This document shows positions 25,095 to 33,995 of a stretch of 37,894 nucleotides of DNA, one piece after another (position 1 is the stretch's first letter; every line of letters begins with the position of its first letter). The DNA comes from Bdellovibrionia bacterium (lineage in GTDB: Bacteria; Bdellovibrionota; Bdellovibrionia; Bdellovibrionales; UBA1609): contig JAUILT010000021.1 of the NCBI GenBank assembly GCA_030432925.1, positions 1 through 37,894 on the forward strand, in the 5' to 3' direction. The position numbers and the translations under genes are program-made. The notes under the pieces were generated by a model, which was not told where the DNA came from, searched no databases, and worked only from the letters and a program-made list of their open reading frames with translations.

Positions 25095-27125
25095 TCATTC
25101 ATCCACCAAAGATTGAGCCGCTCTAACGATCGCGTGAGCATCCATTCCATGCAGCTTGTAGAGTTCATTTGCAAGATAGGCGCTTCGCCCGAACGCCTCT
25201 TTCACTCCAAGACTTCGAACCTTTAACTCCACCCCTTGAAGGGCTAAGGCATGAACCAGTTGAGCCCCCATTCCGTTTTTTATCTGATGATCCTCAACGG
25301 TGACAAGACGGCCTCCTGTCTGACTGAGGCAACTCTTAAACGTGTCCATATCAGGGTGATTAATGCAGGAGGGGTTAACCACAATCGCACCCTGGCCACC
25401 ATCTTTGAGGGTTTGTGCCGCCTTTAAAGCCTGATGTAACAATGGCCCTGCGGCGGCAAGAGTCACAGCATTATCAAAATCTGAGGCGTTATTAAATATC
25501 ACCTGCGCCTTACCCAACTCATATTTTAATGATGCGCCCACTGTAGGTACAAAGTTCTCACGTCCAAGAAAAAAGACTGAGGAATTGGGAGTCTCACCGC
25601 TCTTGCGCTTGCGGTAAAATTCATCGAGTGCCTGGCCGACCAAAACGTCTGCCTCATCACTCGTGGTGAGACAGTACACATCTACGTAAGGAATGGAGCT
25701 CGTCATAGAAAAATAGGTCAATGCCTGATGAGAGGCCCCATCCGCCGCATCCTGAAATCCCGCATGAGAAAAAATGGCAATCATGGGAGCCTCTGAAAGT
25801 GCTGCCATGGTTAATGGTAAAGCCCCTTTGGTGACTCCAAACTGAGAGAAAGTATCGACCACAGGGATAAAACCCTGCTTTGAAAGCCCTGCAGCCATGG
25901 AAAGCATGTTACTCTCTGCCACACCCACATCTTGAGAGCTTTCTGGATAAACTTTTTGAAAGCTCGCTACACCTGTAGAACCTGGCAGATCTGAGGATAC
26001 AGACACTATAGGAAGCCCTTCTTTTTTCTTGCGAATCAAGGCCTCCGCCACACCCACTTGCACTTTCTGGCGCTTCACTCCATCACCGGGAGCTTTTCGA
26101 CGCTCCAGCTCCTTTAACTCTCCAGTCCATGCTCTGAACTCCTTAGGAACTTCATTACCGTCGTAGATCTCATTGAGAAAGTCTTCTAGTTCCTCAGCTT
26201 TTTTGAGTGGAAAGCCATGCCCTCCCGATGCTGAAGTTTCAGTGCTTTTTACACCATAGCCCTTAACCGTTTTGGCGTGAATGGCCATCGGTTGATTGGG
26301 GTTATTTCGAACCTCAGTGACAGCACTTTCTAGGGTCTGATAACAGGCCTGTAGATCATGAGCCTCATTGAGGGCTAAAACCTTCCAGCCCAAAGCGGCT
26401 AGAGACTCAAACGTCCTTGCCATGGAAAACGAATCATTATCTATCCTCCCACTCAGCTTGGTATTGTTGTCGCTTACGATCAATACAAACGGTGCCATCT
26501 TTCCGTGAGCGGCCAAACCAGGAATAGCCGCCAGACTCTCTTTGGCCTCCCCTTCCATACAGGCCCCATCTGAAATTGCCGTAATAGTGACTCTTTTTTT
26601 ATTACCGGCAAGAGCATCTGCAAAAGCCAAACCCTGGGATTGAGGAAGACTTGAACCCAAGGGCCCATTAGATAAATACACTCCTTCGGGAAAAAGGTGA
26701 GACTCCCCATGCCCCGTTAGCACAGAATCAATAGAACGAAAGCCTTTGAGTTTTTCCAAAGTTAGGTCTGCATAGTTATAAATAGACTTCAGAGCATACA
26801 AGCCATTTTCACAGTGACCGGCGTCATTGACACAATGAAACTGCTCAGTCCAAGTTCGGCCTGTTTTCTGAGAGTCCAAAAACATCAGGCCATAAGTTGC
26901 AGACATCAGCTCAGCAAAAGCCGAAGGACCTCCCCAGTGAGAGGCTGCCCCTCCAATAACCGCCGCCATGTCCATAAGAGCCACTAGAGCCCGAGTGGCT
27001 CTTGGGTCCGCCAAAACCACATCCTCATTGGAGGAACTCTTTACAGTCACAGAATATTTGGGTGGCTGTGTAGGGGTTCCAGCCAAAGTATTTTTCAAAC
27101 TCATGGGTTCCACAGCTGGGGACAT
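25095..27125 (-). CDS. tkt: Transketolase
   Basis: Transketolase moves two-carbon ketol units between sugar phosphates in the pentose phosphate pathway using thiamine diphosphate. The 676-aa product keeps the layout. The pyrophosphate-binding domain has GHGESHLFPEGVYLSNGPLGSSLPQSQGLA and ITAISDGACMEGEAKESLAAIPG, then SDNNTKLSG as the metal-binding Asn. The pyrimidine domain has VGVAESNMLSMAAGLSKQGFIPVVDTFSQF with the conserved Glu. A C-terminal regulatory-like domain follows. The sequence departs from E. coli TktA in many places, so it may belong to a divergent clade. AGGAG lies seven bases before the ATG. It is divergent from the deaminase gene; note that thiamine uptake genes lie nearby. 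Confidence 0.87.
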   Translation of the reverse strand: MSPAVEPMSLKNTLAGTPTQPPKYSVTVKSSSNEDVVLADPRATRALVALMDMAAVIGGAASHWGGPSAFAELMSATYGLMFLDSQKTGRTWTEQFHCVNDAGHCENGLYALKSIYNYADLTLEKLKGFRSIDSVLTGHGESHLFPEGVYLSNGPLGSSLPQSQGLAFADALAGNKKRVTITAISDGACMEGEAKESLAAIPGLAAHGKMAPFVLIVSDNNTKLSGRIDNDSFSMARTFESLAALGWKVLALNEAHDLQACYQTLESAVTEVRNNPNQPMAIHAKTVKGYGVKSTETSASGGHGFPLKKAEELEDFLNEIYDGNEVPKEFRAWTGELKELERRKAPGDGVKRQKVQVGVAEALIRKKKEGLPIVSVSSDLPGSTGVASFQKVYPESSQDVGVAESNMLSMAAGLSKQGFIPVVDTFSQFGVTKGALPLTMAALSEAPMIAIFSHAGFQDAADGASHQALTYFSMTSSIPYVDVYCLTTSDEADVLVGQALDEFYRKRKSGETPNSSVFFLGRENFVPTVGASLKYELGKAQVIFNNASDFDNAVTLAAAGPLLHQALKAAQTLKDGGQGAIVVNPSCINHPDMDTFKSCLSQTGGRLVTVEDHQIKNGMGAQLVHALALQGVELKVRSLGVKEAFGRSAYLANELYKLHGMDAHAIVRAAQSLVDE

Positions 27126-27228
27126 ACTCGCACTCCTGTCTCGTTTCGGTATATTTACGGACTTTGAGACTTTGCGTCAAGAACTTCCGGCCGTGACGTT
27201 TAACAAGAGATTTTCTATCTTGGAACCC

Positions 27229-28239
27229 ATGAAGATTTCTGAAGAGATTGCCCAAATACCTAAAGCTGAAATTCACTCTCATCTGGAACTATGTCTCAGA
27301 GCCTCTACCATTATGGAGTTAGCTCCTCAATTTGGCATTGAAGTTCCTGACGAAAAAACCTACCGCGAGCGGTTTGTCATCTCTGAGCCCATGAAAGACC
27401 TGGGCTCCGTTCTGAATAAGTTTCTCGACACCCAAAAACTTCTGGCCTCAGAAGAGATTCTCGAACGCATCACTTATGAGGCTTGCGAGGACGCCTACAA
27501 AACTTCTAATGTGCGTATTCTTGAACTTCGCTACGCTCCTACGTTTGTACAGCAGGGTCATGACCACTTAAACTTTGAAGGCATCCACAACGCTATTGTC
27601 AAAGGAATGAAGAAGGCTGAGGCTGAGTTTGATATGGCCGTGGGACTCATTTGTATTATTCAACGAATTCTCCCTGTCAATGAAGCCGAGGCCGTCACTC
27701 AGTTTGCCATTGACCACAAAGACACATTTGTAGGGCTGGACCTTGCCGACAACGAAGTAGGATTTGACTCCAAACCATTTGCCCCTTTCTTCAACAAAGC
27801 CAAACAAGCTGGTTTAGGAATTACAGTTCATAGCGGTGAAGCCAATGTTCCCAAAGCTCCTCGCTATGTAAAGGATGCCATTGAGTTTTTAGGTGCAGAC
27901 CGTATTGGCCACGGCGTCCAGATTTATCGAGATGAAGACATGATGAATTACGTAAAAGAACGAGGCATTCCCTTAGAACTTTGTCCCACCTCTAACTGGC
28001 TTACCAGTGCTATCTCGTCCAAAGAGGAGCATCCCTTCAAAACTCTATTTGATTTTGGCTTGAAGACGAGCATCAATACTGACGACGGTGGAATTTTTGA
28101 TGTTACCCTCAACCAAGAGTACCAAATGCTACATGACTTACATGGCCTAAGCATAGAGCAACTCCAGCAGTGTGCCCAATACGGCGCTGAGGAGAGTTTC
28201 ATTGATCCCGTAAAGAGACAAAAAGTCTGGCCGAGTTAG
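27229..28239 (+). CDS. add: Adenosine deaminase family protein
   Basis: This family hydrolyses adenosine (or related purines or AMP) at a zinc site. From the chosen ATG the product is 336 aa. The N-terminus reads MKISEEIAQIPKAEIHSHLE, giving the H-x-H metal motif. GITVHSGEA, DRIGHGVQ, LCPTSNW and INTDDGGIF supply the remaining His, Glu and Asp positions. Two details differ from common adenosine deaminases: HSHLELCLR has LCLR where HLxGxLR is usual, and NTDDGG replaces NTDDPG. The track ORF reaches 87 codons further upstream but runs antisense into the transketolase gene, so I reject that extension. Overlaps thiQ by four bases. Purine salvage is the likely role. Confidence 0.85.
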   Translation: MKISEEIAQIPKAEIHSHLELCLRASTIMELAPQFGIEVPDEKTYRERFVISEPMKDLGSVLNKFLDTQKLLASEEILERITYEACEDAYKTSNVRILELRYAPTFVQQGHDHLNFEGIHNAIVKGMKKAEAEFDMAVGLICIIQRILPVNEAEAVTQFAIDHKDTFVGLDLADNEVGFDSKPFAPFFNKAKQAGLGITVHSGEANVPKAPRYVKDAIEFLGADRIGHGVQIYRDEDMMNYVKERGIPLELCPTSNWLTSAISSKEEHPFKTLFDFGLKTSINTDDGGIFDVTLNQEYQMLHDLHGLSIEQLQQCAQYGAEESFIDPVKRQKVWPS

Positions 28240-28877
28240 ACGCTACCGACCAACCTTCCGTTTTCAATTTTCATAACCACTTGAGCCAATGCCTTCAGGT
28301 CTCCCTTGTCGTGGGTGATGAGCAAAGTAGGTACTTTATGTTTTTCAATCACCTGCTTCACCAACTGCCTTGCCGAGGCTCTCAGGTTTTGGTCTAAATG
28401 GGAAAACGGCTCATCCAAAAGTAAAAATCGCGGACTCCCAATCAAGGCTCGAGCCAAGGCAGTCCTTTGCTTTTCTCCACCCGAAAGTAGAGCCCCCTGT
28501 GTACTCAAACAACTTTCTAACTGTAGAATGGCCGCCAATTCTCTCAGATGCTTTCCTGCTCTCTCAGAGTCAATCTTTCGAACTTCAGCAGCAAATAAAA
28601 TATTTTGTTGAGCTGTGAAGGGAGGGAATATCTCATAGCTTTGAAACACAATACCCAACCGACGCTCCTGCATGGGCAGTGCTGCCAGGTCTTGCCCTTG
28701 AAACTCCCACTTTAAACCTGGACAGGGCTCTAACCCAATCAGCAATTGAAATACGCTGGTCTTACCCGCTCCAGAAGGACCCCAAAGAGCTGTCACGCCC
28801 TCATCCGAAAGTTCCCACTCCAAAATATCTACTTTAAAATCACCGTAATCACGGTAAAGGTTTTGAACCAAGGACAC
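28236..28877 (-). CDS. thiQ: ABC importer ATPase, thiamine type
   Basis: The 213-aa product is the nucleotide-binding subunit of an ABC importer. It shows Walker A GPSGAGKTS, Q-loop VFQSYEIFPPFTAQQN, signature LSGGEKQRTALARAL, Walker B FLLLDEPFSHLD and the H-loop ITHDKG. Small size without a C-terminal regulatory domain fits ThiQ rather than a sugar-type ATPase. Substrate assignment rests on the adjacent binding protein and permease. It overlaps thiP by 29 bases and the convergent deaminase gene by four. Confidence 0.83.
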   Translation of the reverse strand: MSLVQNLYRDYGDFKVDILEWELSDEGVTALWGPSGAGKTSVFQLLIGLEPCPGLKWEFQGQDLAALPMQERRLGIVFQSYEIFPPFTAQQNILFAAEVRKIDSERAGKHLRELAAILQLESCLSTQGALLSGGEKQRTALARALIGSPRFLLLDEPFSHLDQNLRASARQLVKQVIEKHKVPTLLITHDKGDLKALAQVVMKIENGRLVGSV

Positions 28878-30309
28878 GCCCCAAGCCTCCCAATACAGCT
28901 AAACAACTCCCTCCCAATACAAAAATAATCAATGAAATCAGTGCCGCTAATTCCCATTGATAAGAAGCCAGAAGGCTCTCTACCAATATCCCCAAAGTAC
29001 TGTGACCAAACCCCAAGATGGTCGCTAAAACAAAATCACCACTGGCCCAAAACGCTGCCACACCAGCCAGCCAAGATGTGGCTGAAACTGTCTGAGGAAA
29101 GGTGATCCAGCGAAAAATCTGTAAAGCTCCCGCCCCCATAGAACGTGCGGCTTGCACCTGCCCTTTCAGAGATAAAATCACCGAAGCGGCTCTCCAACGG
29201 TAAAGGGCCGGCAAAAATACCAATGCCAAGCCCAAAGATATTTTAATCTCTGAAAGCCAAAACGTATTCGATGAAAGCGACCACAACGAAAAACCCACAA
29301 TCACCGGACTGGGGGCCAAATAACCAGAAAGCAGTTTATGCAACCAACCAGTCTCCATATCTATCACCGCTATATTGAGAAATAAAAAAACAAATAGAGA
29401 AGTCATCGAAGTAATTCTTAGTGTGCCTTCAAGGGCCTTAAAGAATTCTGGTGTGAATTCCTCAGCCACTGAAACCCACATAGAAAGCCCCCCTTGCACC
29501 CCCCAGAATAAACCCAAGCTACAAAGCGCCGCACAAATAGCAAGAAGAAATACTCCTGGCAACCAACCATAACCAGAAACAATCTCTTTATCAGAGGCCC
29601 GATGTACTTTTGATTTTTGCAAAGGATAGAATAACAAAAAGATCACCAAAATTTGAACTAAAGTCATAGTCAGGGCTTGATTCCAATCCTTACCAATCTT
29701 CATATTTTCGTAAATTAATACCTCGAGGCTGATATCTGCACTGCCCACCATCAATGGAATAGAAAAGCTAGTCACACATAGAGCCAGTACCATAGTAAAA
29801 ATATAAAGAAGGTCCCACTTTAAAAGAGGGAGCGCTACCCACCGATAATAGTGCCAATGCCCCGCTCCTAAAACCTTTGTCACATTGGTGAAAGTTCCCA
29901 ATTTATCTGTAATGAGATCTGTAATAGCAACACTACAAATTCCACCATTGATAAGAACATGAAAAAATATGACGGCCCCCAACCCTCGCGGCTCCCAACC
30001 CAAATGATCCGCCCAAAGAAAAACAGAAGACAACACAAGAAGAGGCGGTAAAAAACCTGGGAACAAAGCCACTGAGCGGAAAATACGCTCCCAACGAGAT
30101 GATGAAACACCCAGTAGCCCTAAGGCTCCAATTCCCCCCAGCAATAAAGAAAGCATGGCACTAAAAAAAGCCTGTAACAACGTATTGCCAAGAACCGGTA
30201 ACCATAGGGCGCTTTTTTGAATTTCAATTTGGTCTGTTTGAAAAAGTAAAACTCCCAAGGGCATTAACAACAGGACCGCTAAGATCACAGAAAAGCTTCG
30301 CAGTATCAT
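28849..30309 (-). CDS. thiP: ABC importer permease, fused two-domain (ThiP-like)
   Basis: The 486-aa product is an inner-membrane permease with about 12 hydrophobic segments in two homologous halves, as in ThiP and FbpB. Each half carries an EAA-type coupling helix: TKVLGAGHWHYYRWVALPLL in the first and ARSMGAGALQIFRWITFPQT in the second. It begins MILRSFSVILAVLLLMPLGVLLF. It overlaps thiB by four bases and thiQ by 29, so translation of the three is coupled. Confidence 0.83.
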   Translation of the reverse strand: MILRSFSVILAVLLLMPLGVLLFQTDQIEIQKSALWLPVLGNTLLQAFFSAMLSLLLGGIGALGLLGVSSSRWERIFRSVALFPGFLPPLLVLSSVFLWADHLGWEPRGLGAVIFFHVLINGGICSVAITDLITDKLGTFTNVTKVLGAGHWHYYRWVALPLLKWDLLYIFTMVLALCVTSFSIPLMVGSADISLEVLIYENMKIGKDWNQALTMTLVQILVIFLLFYPLQKSKVHRASDKEIVSGYGWLPGVFLLAICAALCSLGLFWGVQGGLSMWVSVAEEFTPEFFKALEGTLRITSMTSLFVFLFLNIAVIDMETGWLHKLLSGYLAPSPVIVGFSLWSLSSNTFWLSEIKISLGLALVFLPALYRWRAASVILSLKGQVQAARSMGAGALQIFRWITFPQTVSATSWLAGVAAFWASGDFVLATILGFGHSTLGILVESLLASYQWELAALISLIIFVLGGSCLAVLGGLGRVLGSKPLP

Positions 30310-31328
30310 TGAAATGTCTCAAAAAAGACCTTCTCTAGATCAGGTTTCCCCTCCAAAAAGATCTCCATCTGGTCATAACTTAATAACTTTACATCAGGAA
30401 GCGCAGCAAAGGCTCCGACCCTCTGCACCCCACTGACTGCAGGGAACATATAGTTTTTTTCCATCATCAGAGTTTGGCTCTCAGGTTCGAGCAAAAATCT
30501 GATAAACTTTTCGGCGTCTGTACAACGGCGACAGCGATCTGAAATTCCTGCTAGTTCAACCTGCCAGGGGTGCCCTTCTTCTGTAAGAAAAAAATCAAAG
30601 TCAGAATCCTTTTCTACCTCCCAATGAAAAATAATGGACGTCATGTACGTAAATACCATTTGTGCGGCATCTCTTTTAAAAAGCCCATAGGACTGACTCC
30701 ACGAAGGAGAAATTCGAAACTGAGAGCTATCAATATTTTTCTCTCCAGGCCTCTTTAACTGATGCCACCAAAATAAAAATTGAGTCCCAGGTGTACTTAA
30801 ACGAGGGTCCTGAAGACTCACAATCTCATCACGGGTCTCAAGAAGTTGTTGCAATCGAGTGGGACGATGGGCTATCTCTGATTTTCTGAACAAAAAAGTC
30901 ATTGGAGCCCATGTCACTGGTACAAAGAGTTCCGTAACTGTGGACTGGATACTTTTTTGGATCAACGGCTTCCAAGCCCTCGGCAAAGGCTTCCAGCCAA
31001 GCACCTCTCCAGCCTCTTTTAAATGCAAACGATCTAACCCAAGAATCACATCAGCATAGATACTGTCATCCTCAACAAGCTTCTGAATAATCAGACCAGA
31101 GTCACCAATATTCACTAGTTCTACATCCACACCTGTCAGTTGCTTGAACCTTCTTGCCAGTTCAGGCCCTGGCCCAAAGGAACTCACAAAGGTACTGTAA
31201 GAAAGCACACGAAGCTTATCACGACCAAACTCCGTACGATCAATGGATCGGCCTTCCAAAGCTGCCTTACCAAAAACGACAGCCCCTACAATAACAGTCA
31301 GAAGTGACGCTATAATAATAGCTTTCAT
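30306..31328 (-). CDS. thiB: Thiamine-type ABC substrate-binding protein
   Basis: The 340-aa product is the periplasmic binding subunit. It has an N-terminal hydrophobic segment MKAIIIASLLTVIVGAVVFG without a lipobox, so it is either exported or membrane-anchored. The mature start LRVLSYSTFVSSFGPGPELARRFKQLTGVDVELV and ADVILGLDRLHLKEAG match the TbpA/ThiB pattern, as does TEEGHPWQVELAGI later. I start at MKAIII (GGTGGTGA upstream); the track ORF extends 32 codons into doxX. Thiamine or a thiamine precursor is the most likely ligand, though some aromatic contact residues appear changed. No TPP riboswitch was found upstream. Confidence 0.78.
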   Translation of the reverse strand: MKAIIIASLLTVIVGAVVFGKAALEGRSIDRTEFGRDKLRVLSYSTFVSSFGPGPELARRFKQLTGVDVELVNIGDSGLIIQKLVEDDSIYADVILGLDRLHLKEAGEVLGWKPLPRAWKPLIQKSIQSTVTELFVPVTWAPMTFLFRKSEIAHRPTRLQQLLETRDEIVSLQDPRLSTPGTQFLFWWHQLKRPGEKNIDSSQFRISPSWSQSYGLFKRDAAQMVFTYMTSIIFHWEVEKDSDFDFFLTEEGHPWQVELAGISDRCRRCTDAEKFIRFLLEPESQTLMMEKNYMFPAVSGVQRVGAFAALPDVKLLSYDQMEIFLEGKPDLEKVFFETFQ

Positions 31329-31338
31329 TTTCACAGAA

Positions 31339-31821
31339 TCACCACCAAATACCTCTTTGTCTCTTAAAGAAAAAATAATCGATTCCAAGACATCGCCCAG
31401 CTCCCAGCCATGCCATCGTAGCAAACATAGCCAAATAGGTCTTGTAAAGCAGACTCACATCTGGAGAGGATAAATAAACAAAATTCAGTGAAATCAGAAA
31501 TCCCAAAAATGCCAGAGGACGTACCAAAAACCCAATCAAAAAACTCACTCCAATCAAGAATTCGCAGTAGGTAATAGTGTAGGCAAAAATCTGCCAATTG
31601 GGGACAACAACAGCTTCAACCACAGACTTGTACCAATCCGGAGCTGATGACAATGGCAAATAGCTATTAATAGTGGCCGCCAGCCTTGGAGAGTATAAGT
31701 AATCTCCGTTATACTTTTCATAGCCACTGCCCAAAAAAAACAGTCCCATGAAAATTCTCAACAATGCCATCGGAAACATATGGCCAACATACTTAAAGCT
31801 CTCAAAAAATGCCACGATCAT
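31339..31821 (-). CDS. DoxX family membrane protein
   Basis: The 160-aa product has four hydrophobic segments and the DoxX pattern: PMALLRIFMGLFFLGSGYEKYNG near the N-terminus, FAYTITYCEFLIGVSFLIGFLVRPLAFLGFLISLNF in the middle, and YLAMFATMAWLGAGRCLGIDYFF at the end. DoxX proteins are small quinone- or redox-linked membrane proteins, mostly uncharacterised. GGAGGAG lies seven bases before the ATG. The stop is ten bases before thiB, so it probably starts the doxX-thiBPQ operon, with nth 56 bases upstream on the same strand. Confidence 0.8.
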   Translation of the reverse strand: MIVAFFESFKYVGHMFPMALLRIFMGLFFLGSGYEKYNGDYLYSPRLAATINSYLPLSSAPDWYKSVVEAVVVPNWQIFAYTITYCEFLIGVSFLIGFLVRPLAFLGFLISLNFVYLSSPDVSLLYKTYLAMFATMAWLGAGRCLGIDYFFFKRQRGIWW

Positions 31822-31877
31822 AGTGGACTCCTCCGTGGTTTGAAAAGCGATGGATTCAGGTATAACTCAATTCAACA

Positions 31878-32531
31878 TCACTGAACACCTTTTTTGGGAC
31901 ACTCCTCATATAAAAAACAGATGTCGCACTGAGGTTTTCGTGCCTTACACACTCTGCGTCCATGCTCAATCAACCAGTGAGAAAACATCACCCAATGCTT
32001 TGAGGGAACGAGCTCCTTCAACTCTCTCTCAATAATTTCCGGGTTTTGGTGTTTGACAAATCCAAGACGATGACTCAATCGACGAACATGGGTATCTACA
32101 ACCACTCCTGAGGCAATATTAAAGGCATTTCCAAGCACAACATTGGCCGTTTTCCTACCCACTCCTGCCAGAGTTGTCATTTCCTCTATTGTTCTTGGCA
32201 TGTCACCCCTATATTTGTCAGTCAAATCCCTGGCTGCAGCAATCAGGTTTCTGGCCTTATTTCTAAAAAAGCCCGTAGACTTGATGATATCCTCCACTTC
32301 TTTAACATCGGCTTTTGCCAGATCTAATGTGGACGGATAGGCTTTAAAAAGGTGAGGAGTCACCTTATTCACTCTCTCGTCTGTGCACTGAGCAGAAAGA
32401 ATCGTCGCAAATAAAAGCTGATCTGGAGTCTCATGATTGAGAGCACAGTGGGCCTCTGGATAATACCTCTGAAAAAGCCGAATGGCTCGCTTCACTCTTT
32501 TGACTTTACTGTCCTTAGATTCACGTGGCAC
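31878..32531 (-). CDS. nth: Endonuclease III
   Basis: Nth removes oxidised pyrimidines and cleaves the abasic site. The 217-aa product shows LLFATILSAQCTDERVNKVTP, helix-hairpin-helix LAGVGRKTANVVLGNAF with the catalytic Lys, VVDTHVRRLSHRLG with the catalytic Asp, and the iron-sulfur ligands C-x6-C-x2-C-x5-C (CKARKPQCDICFLYEEC). I move the start nine codons inside the track ORF to GTG (VPRESKDS), because AGGAGG lies six bases before it. With mutY earlier in the window, the base-excision set is partly covered. Confidence 0.94.
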   Translation of the reverse strand: MPRESKDSKVKRVKRAIRLFQRYYPEAHCALNHETPDQLLFATILSAQCTDERVNKVTPHLFKAYPSTLDLAKADVKEVEDIIKSTGFFRNKARNLIAAARDLTDKYRGDMPRTIEEMTTLAGVGRKTANVVLGNAFNIASGVVVDTHVRRLSHRLGFVKHQNPEIIERELKELVPSKHWVMFSHWLIEHGRRVCKARKPQCDICFLYEECPKKGVQ

Positions 32532-32605
32532 GAACACCCCTCCTGTGGCTACAATCACCTGACACTACTGGTGTTTTTATAACATGACAAAAATTGTTGT
32601 CCACA

Positions 32606-32622
32606 ACTGAAAAGGTTTCAGT
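32606..32622. repeat. Short perfect hairpin upstream of the metalloprotease gene
   Basis: ACTGAAA-AGG-TTTCAGT is a perfect 7-bp stem with a 3-base loop in the 151-bp gap between nth and the metalloprotease gene. It may be an operator or a leader hairpin. No T run follows. Confidence 0.3.
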
Positions 32623-32682
32623 CTTATGGAAAAAATCGAATCTTAATGTATTATCAGCAGCTCAAGTTGAAAGGTGTTACAG

Positions 32683-33915
32683 ATGAATTTATGGAAACTC
32701 GTGGTTGCCATGCTTATGGCAACAGCTCTGTTAAGCAGTTGCGCTAAGGACGATGAACCCCAAGTTTCACTCACCTTAAGAGCTGTCAACGGAGACCCTT
32801 GGGTTTATGTAAAATCCACCTCCAATAATGGAGACAGCGCCTCATTCCCGGCTCAATTATTTGAGAATAACCCCAATGAAAGCTGGTATTTAACGTACTA
32901 TGGTTTCCGAGAACAAAAGTTGAATGGGGATAAGGCCTCTAGAAGGAGTTTTAAAAGTGGATCCCGCCAACTCCCGAGAACAGTTAAACAGATCAAAACC
33001 GAGTCCTATGTCTCCTTTAATCACAATAACCGAATATTTATAAAATTTAAAAAAAATGACGATGAGAAATTCACCATAGATACCAGTCAGGACATACTTT
33101 TTTACGGGGAAAAGCAAAAAGTTGTTCATTACAGCTATACGCCTGATATGAATACTTTTTCTGTACTGTTTTATATAACTTCAAACTCTGGCCTAAAGGC
33201 CCTCATTGCTATTGCGGGAACTAAAGCCCTAAGCAATACGAAAGCAAGTGAAAATAAAAGTGAATATTTTAATCTCATTGGAGACATTCGTAGTCATGAA
33301 GATGACGACAAGCTCATTCAAGGTTACAAGGTCAGCTGGGATCCGTCCAAAAGACTCAATTTTGACAAATGTTTTTTGCCCTATGATGGGCTCAACGAAA
33401 TTGTGGACAACTCCTATAAAGCATGGACAGCAGCCCTTAAAGGTCGTCTCAACACTTCTTTAAACTCAAAATCTGACTGCCCCCCATTTTCAGACCTCAA
33501 TACACATACCGTCCAATACATTGACGATTGGATAGAGGTTAATGGGCCCAGCGGTGTAATGGGTCTCGTTTGGCCCACTTTCTTTCGTAGAACAGGATTC
33601 ATTGAAGATGCCGATATGTTTATCTATAAATCTGAGCTCGCAGAGTTCCTCAGCCAAGTCAAACCTGGTATTAACATCGATGATCCAGCCACTTATAAAA
33701 AATACGGCGTTCAGATGTATATGAGCTGGGTAATCACTCACGAATTCGGACACATGCTGGGGTTGGGCCATAAAATGAAAGGTCCCAACTCAGTCATGTC
33801 TTACAATAGTACCTACTTCTCTGGAAGCATTTTTAAATATGACTCCGATGCCATTGCTTATCTTTACCCAAAAGAGGCTCGACGTTTGTCGACAATAGAG
33901 ACCAAACAGGACTGA
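32683..33915 (+). CDS. Metzincin-type zinc protease lipoprotein
   Basis: The 410-aa product starts MNLWKLVVAMLMATALLSSC, a lipoprotein signal with the acylated Cys at about residue 20. The C-terminal part has the full metzincin zinc site HEFGHMLGLGH (~residue 353), followed by a Met-turn SVMSYNSTY, as in matrixin-like proteases. The middle ~300 residues are beta-rich and unfamiliar, with a cysteine pair that may form a disulfide. I start at MNLWKL because AAAGGTG lies upstream; the track start is three codons earlier. It probably degrades protein at the cell surface or in the periplasm, which in a predatory bacterium could serve prey digestion (inference). Confidence 0.85.
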   Translation: MNLWKLVVAMLMATALLSSCAKDDEPQVSLTLRAVNGDPWVYVKSTSNNGDSASFPAQLFENNPNESWYLTYYGFREQKLNGDKASRRSFKSGSRQLPRTVKQIKTESYVSFNHNNRIFIKFKKNDDEKFTIDTSQDILFYGEKQKVVHYSYTPDMNTFSVLFYITSNSGLKALIAIAGTKALSNTKASENKSEYFNLIGDIRSHEDDDKLIQGYKVSWDPSKRLNFDKCFLPYDGLNEIVDNSYKAWTAALKGRLNTSLNSKSDCPPFSDLNTHTVQYIDDWIEVNGPSGVMGLVWPTFFRRTGFIEDADMFIYKSELAEFLSQVKPGINIDDPATYKKYGVQMYMSWVITHEFGHMLGLGHKMKGPNSVMSYNSTYFSGSIFKYDSDAIAYLYPKEARRLSTIETKQD

Positions 33916-33995
33916 GGCAGAGTCTTGATTTTCTATCCATGACTGTGGGAATACTCTGAAAGCCCTTATAATAAAGGTCCATCAGGAGGCAGGCC

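Noticed and set aside
26968-27228. N-terminal extension of the deaminase ORF
   Set aside because: It runs antisense to the transketolase start, and deaminase family similarity begins only after the ATG at 27229.
27104-27239. Inverted TGGAACCCATGA at both the transketolase internal Met and the deaminase start
   Set aside because: A 12-base match in 38 kb is expected by chance many times, and the transketolase start with AGGAG is 21 bases earlier.
31822-31900. TPP riboswitch before doxX-thiBPQ
   Set aside because: No CTGAGA block or matching conserved 3' segment was found.
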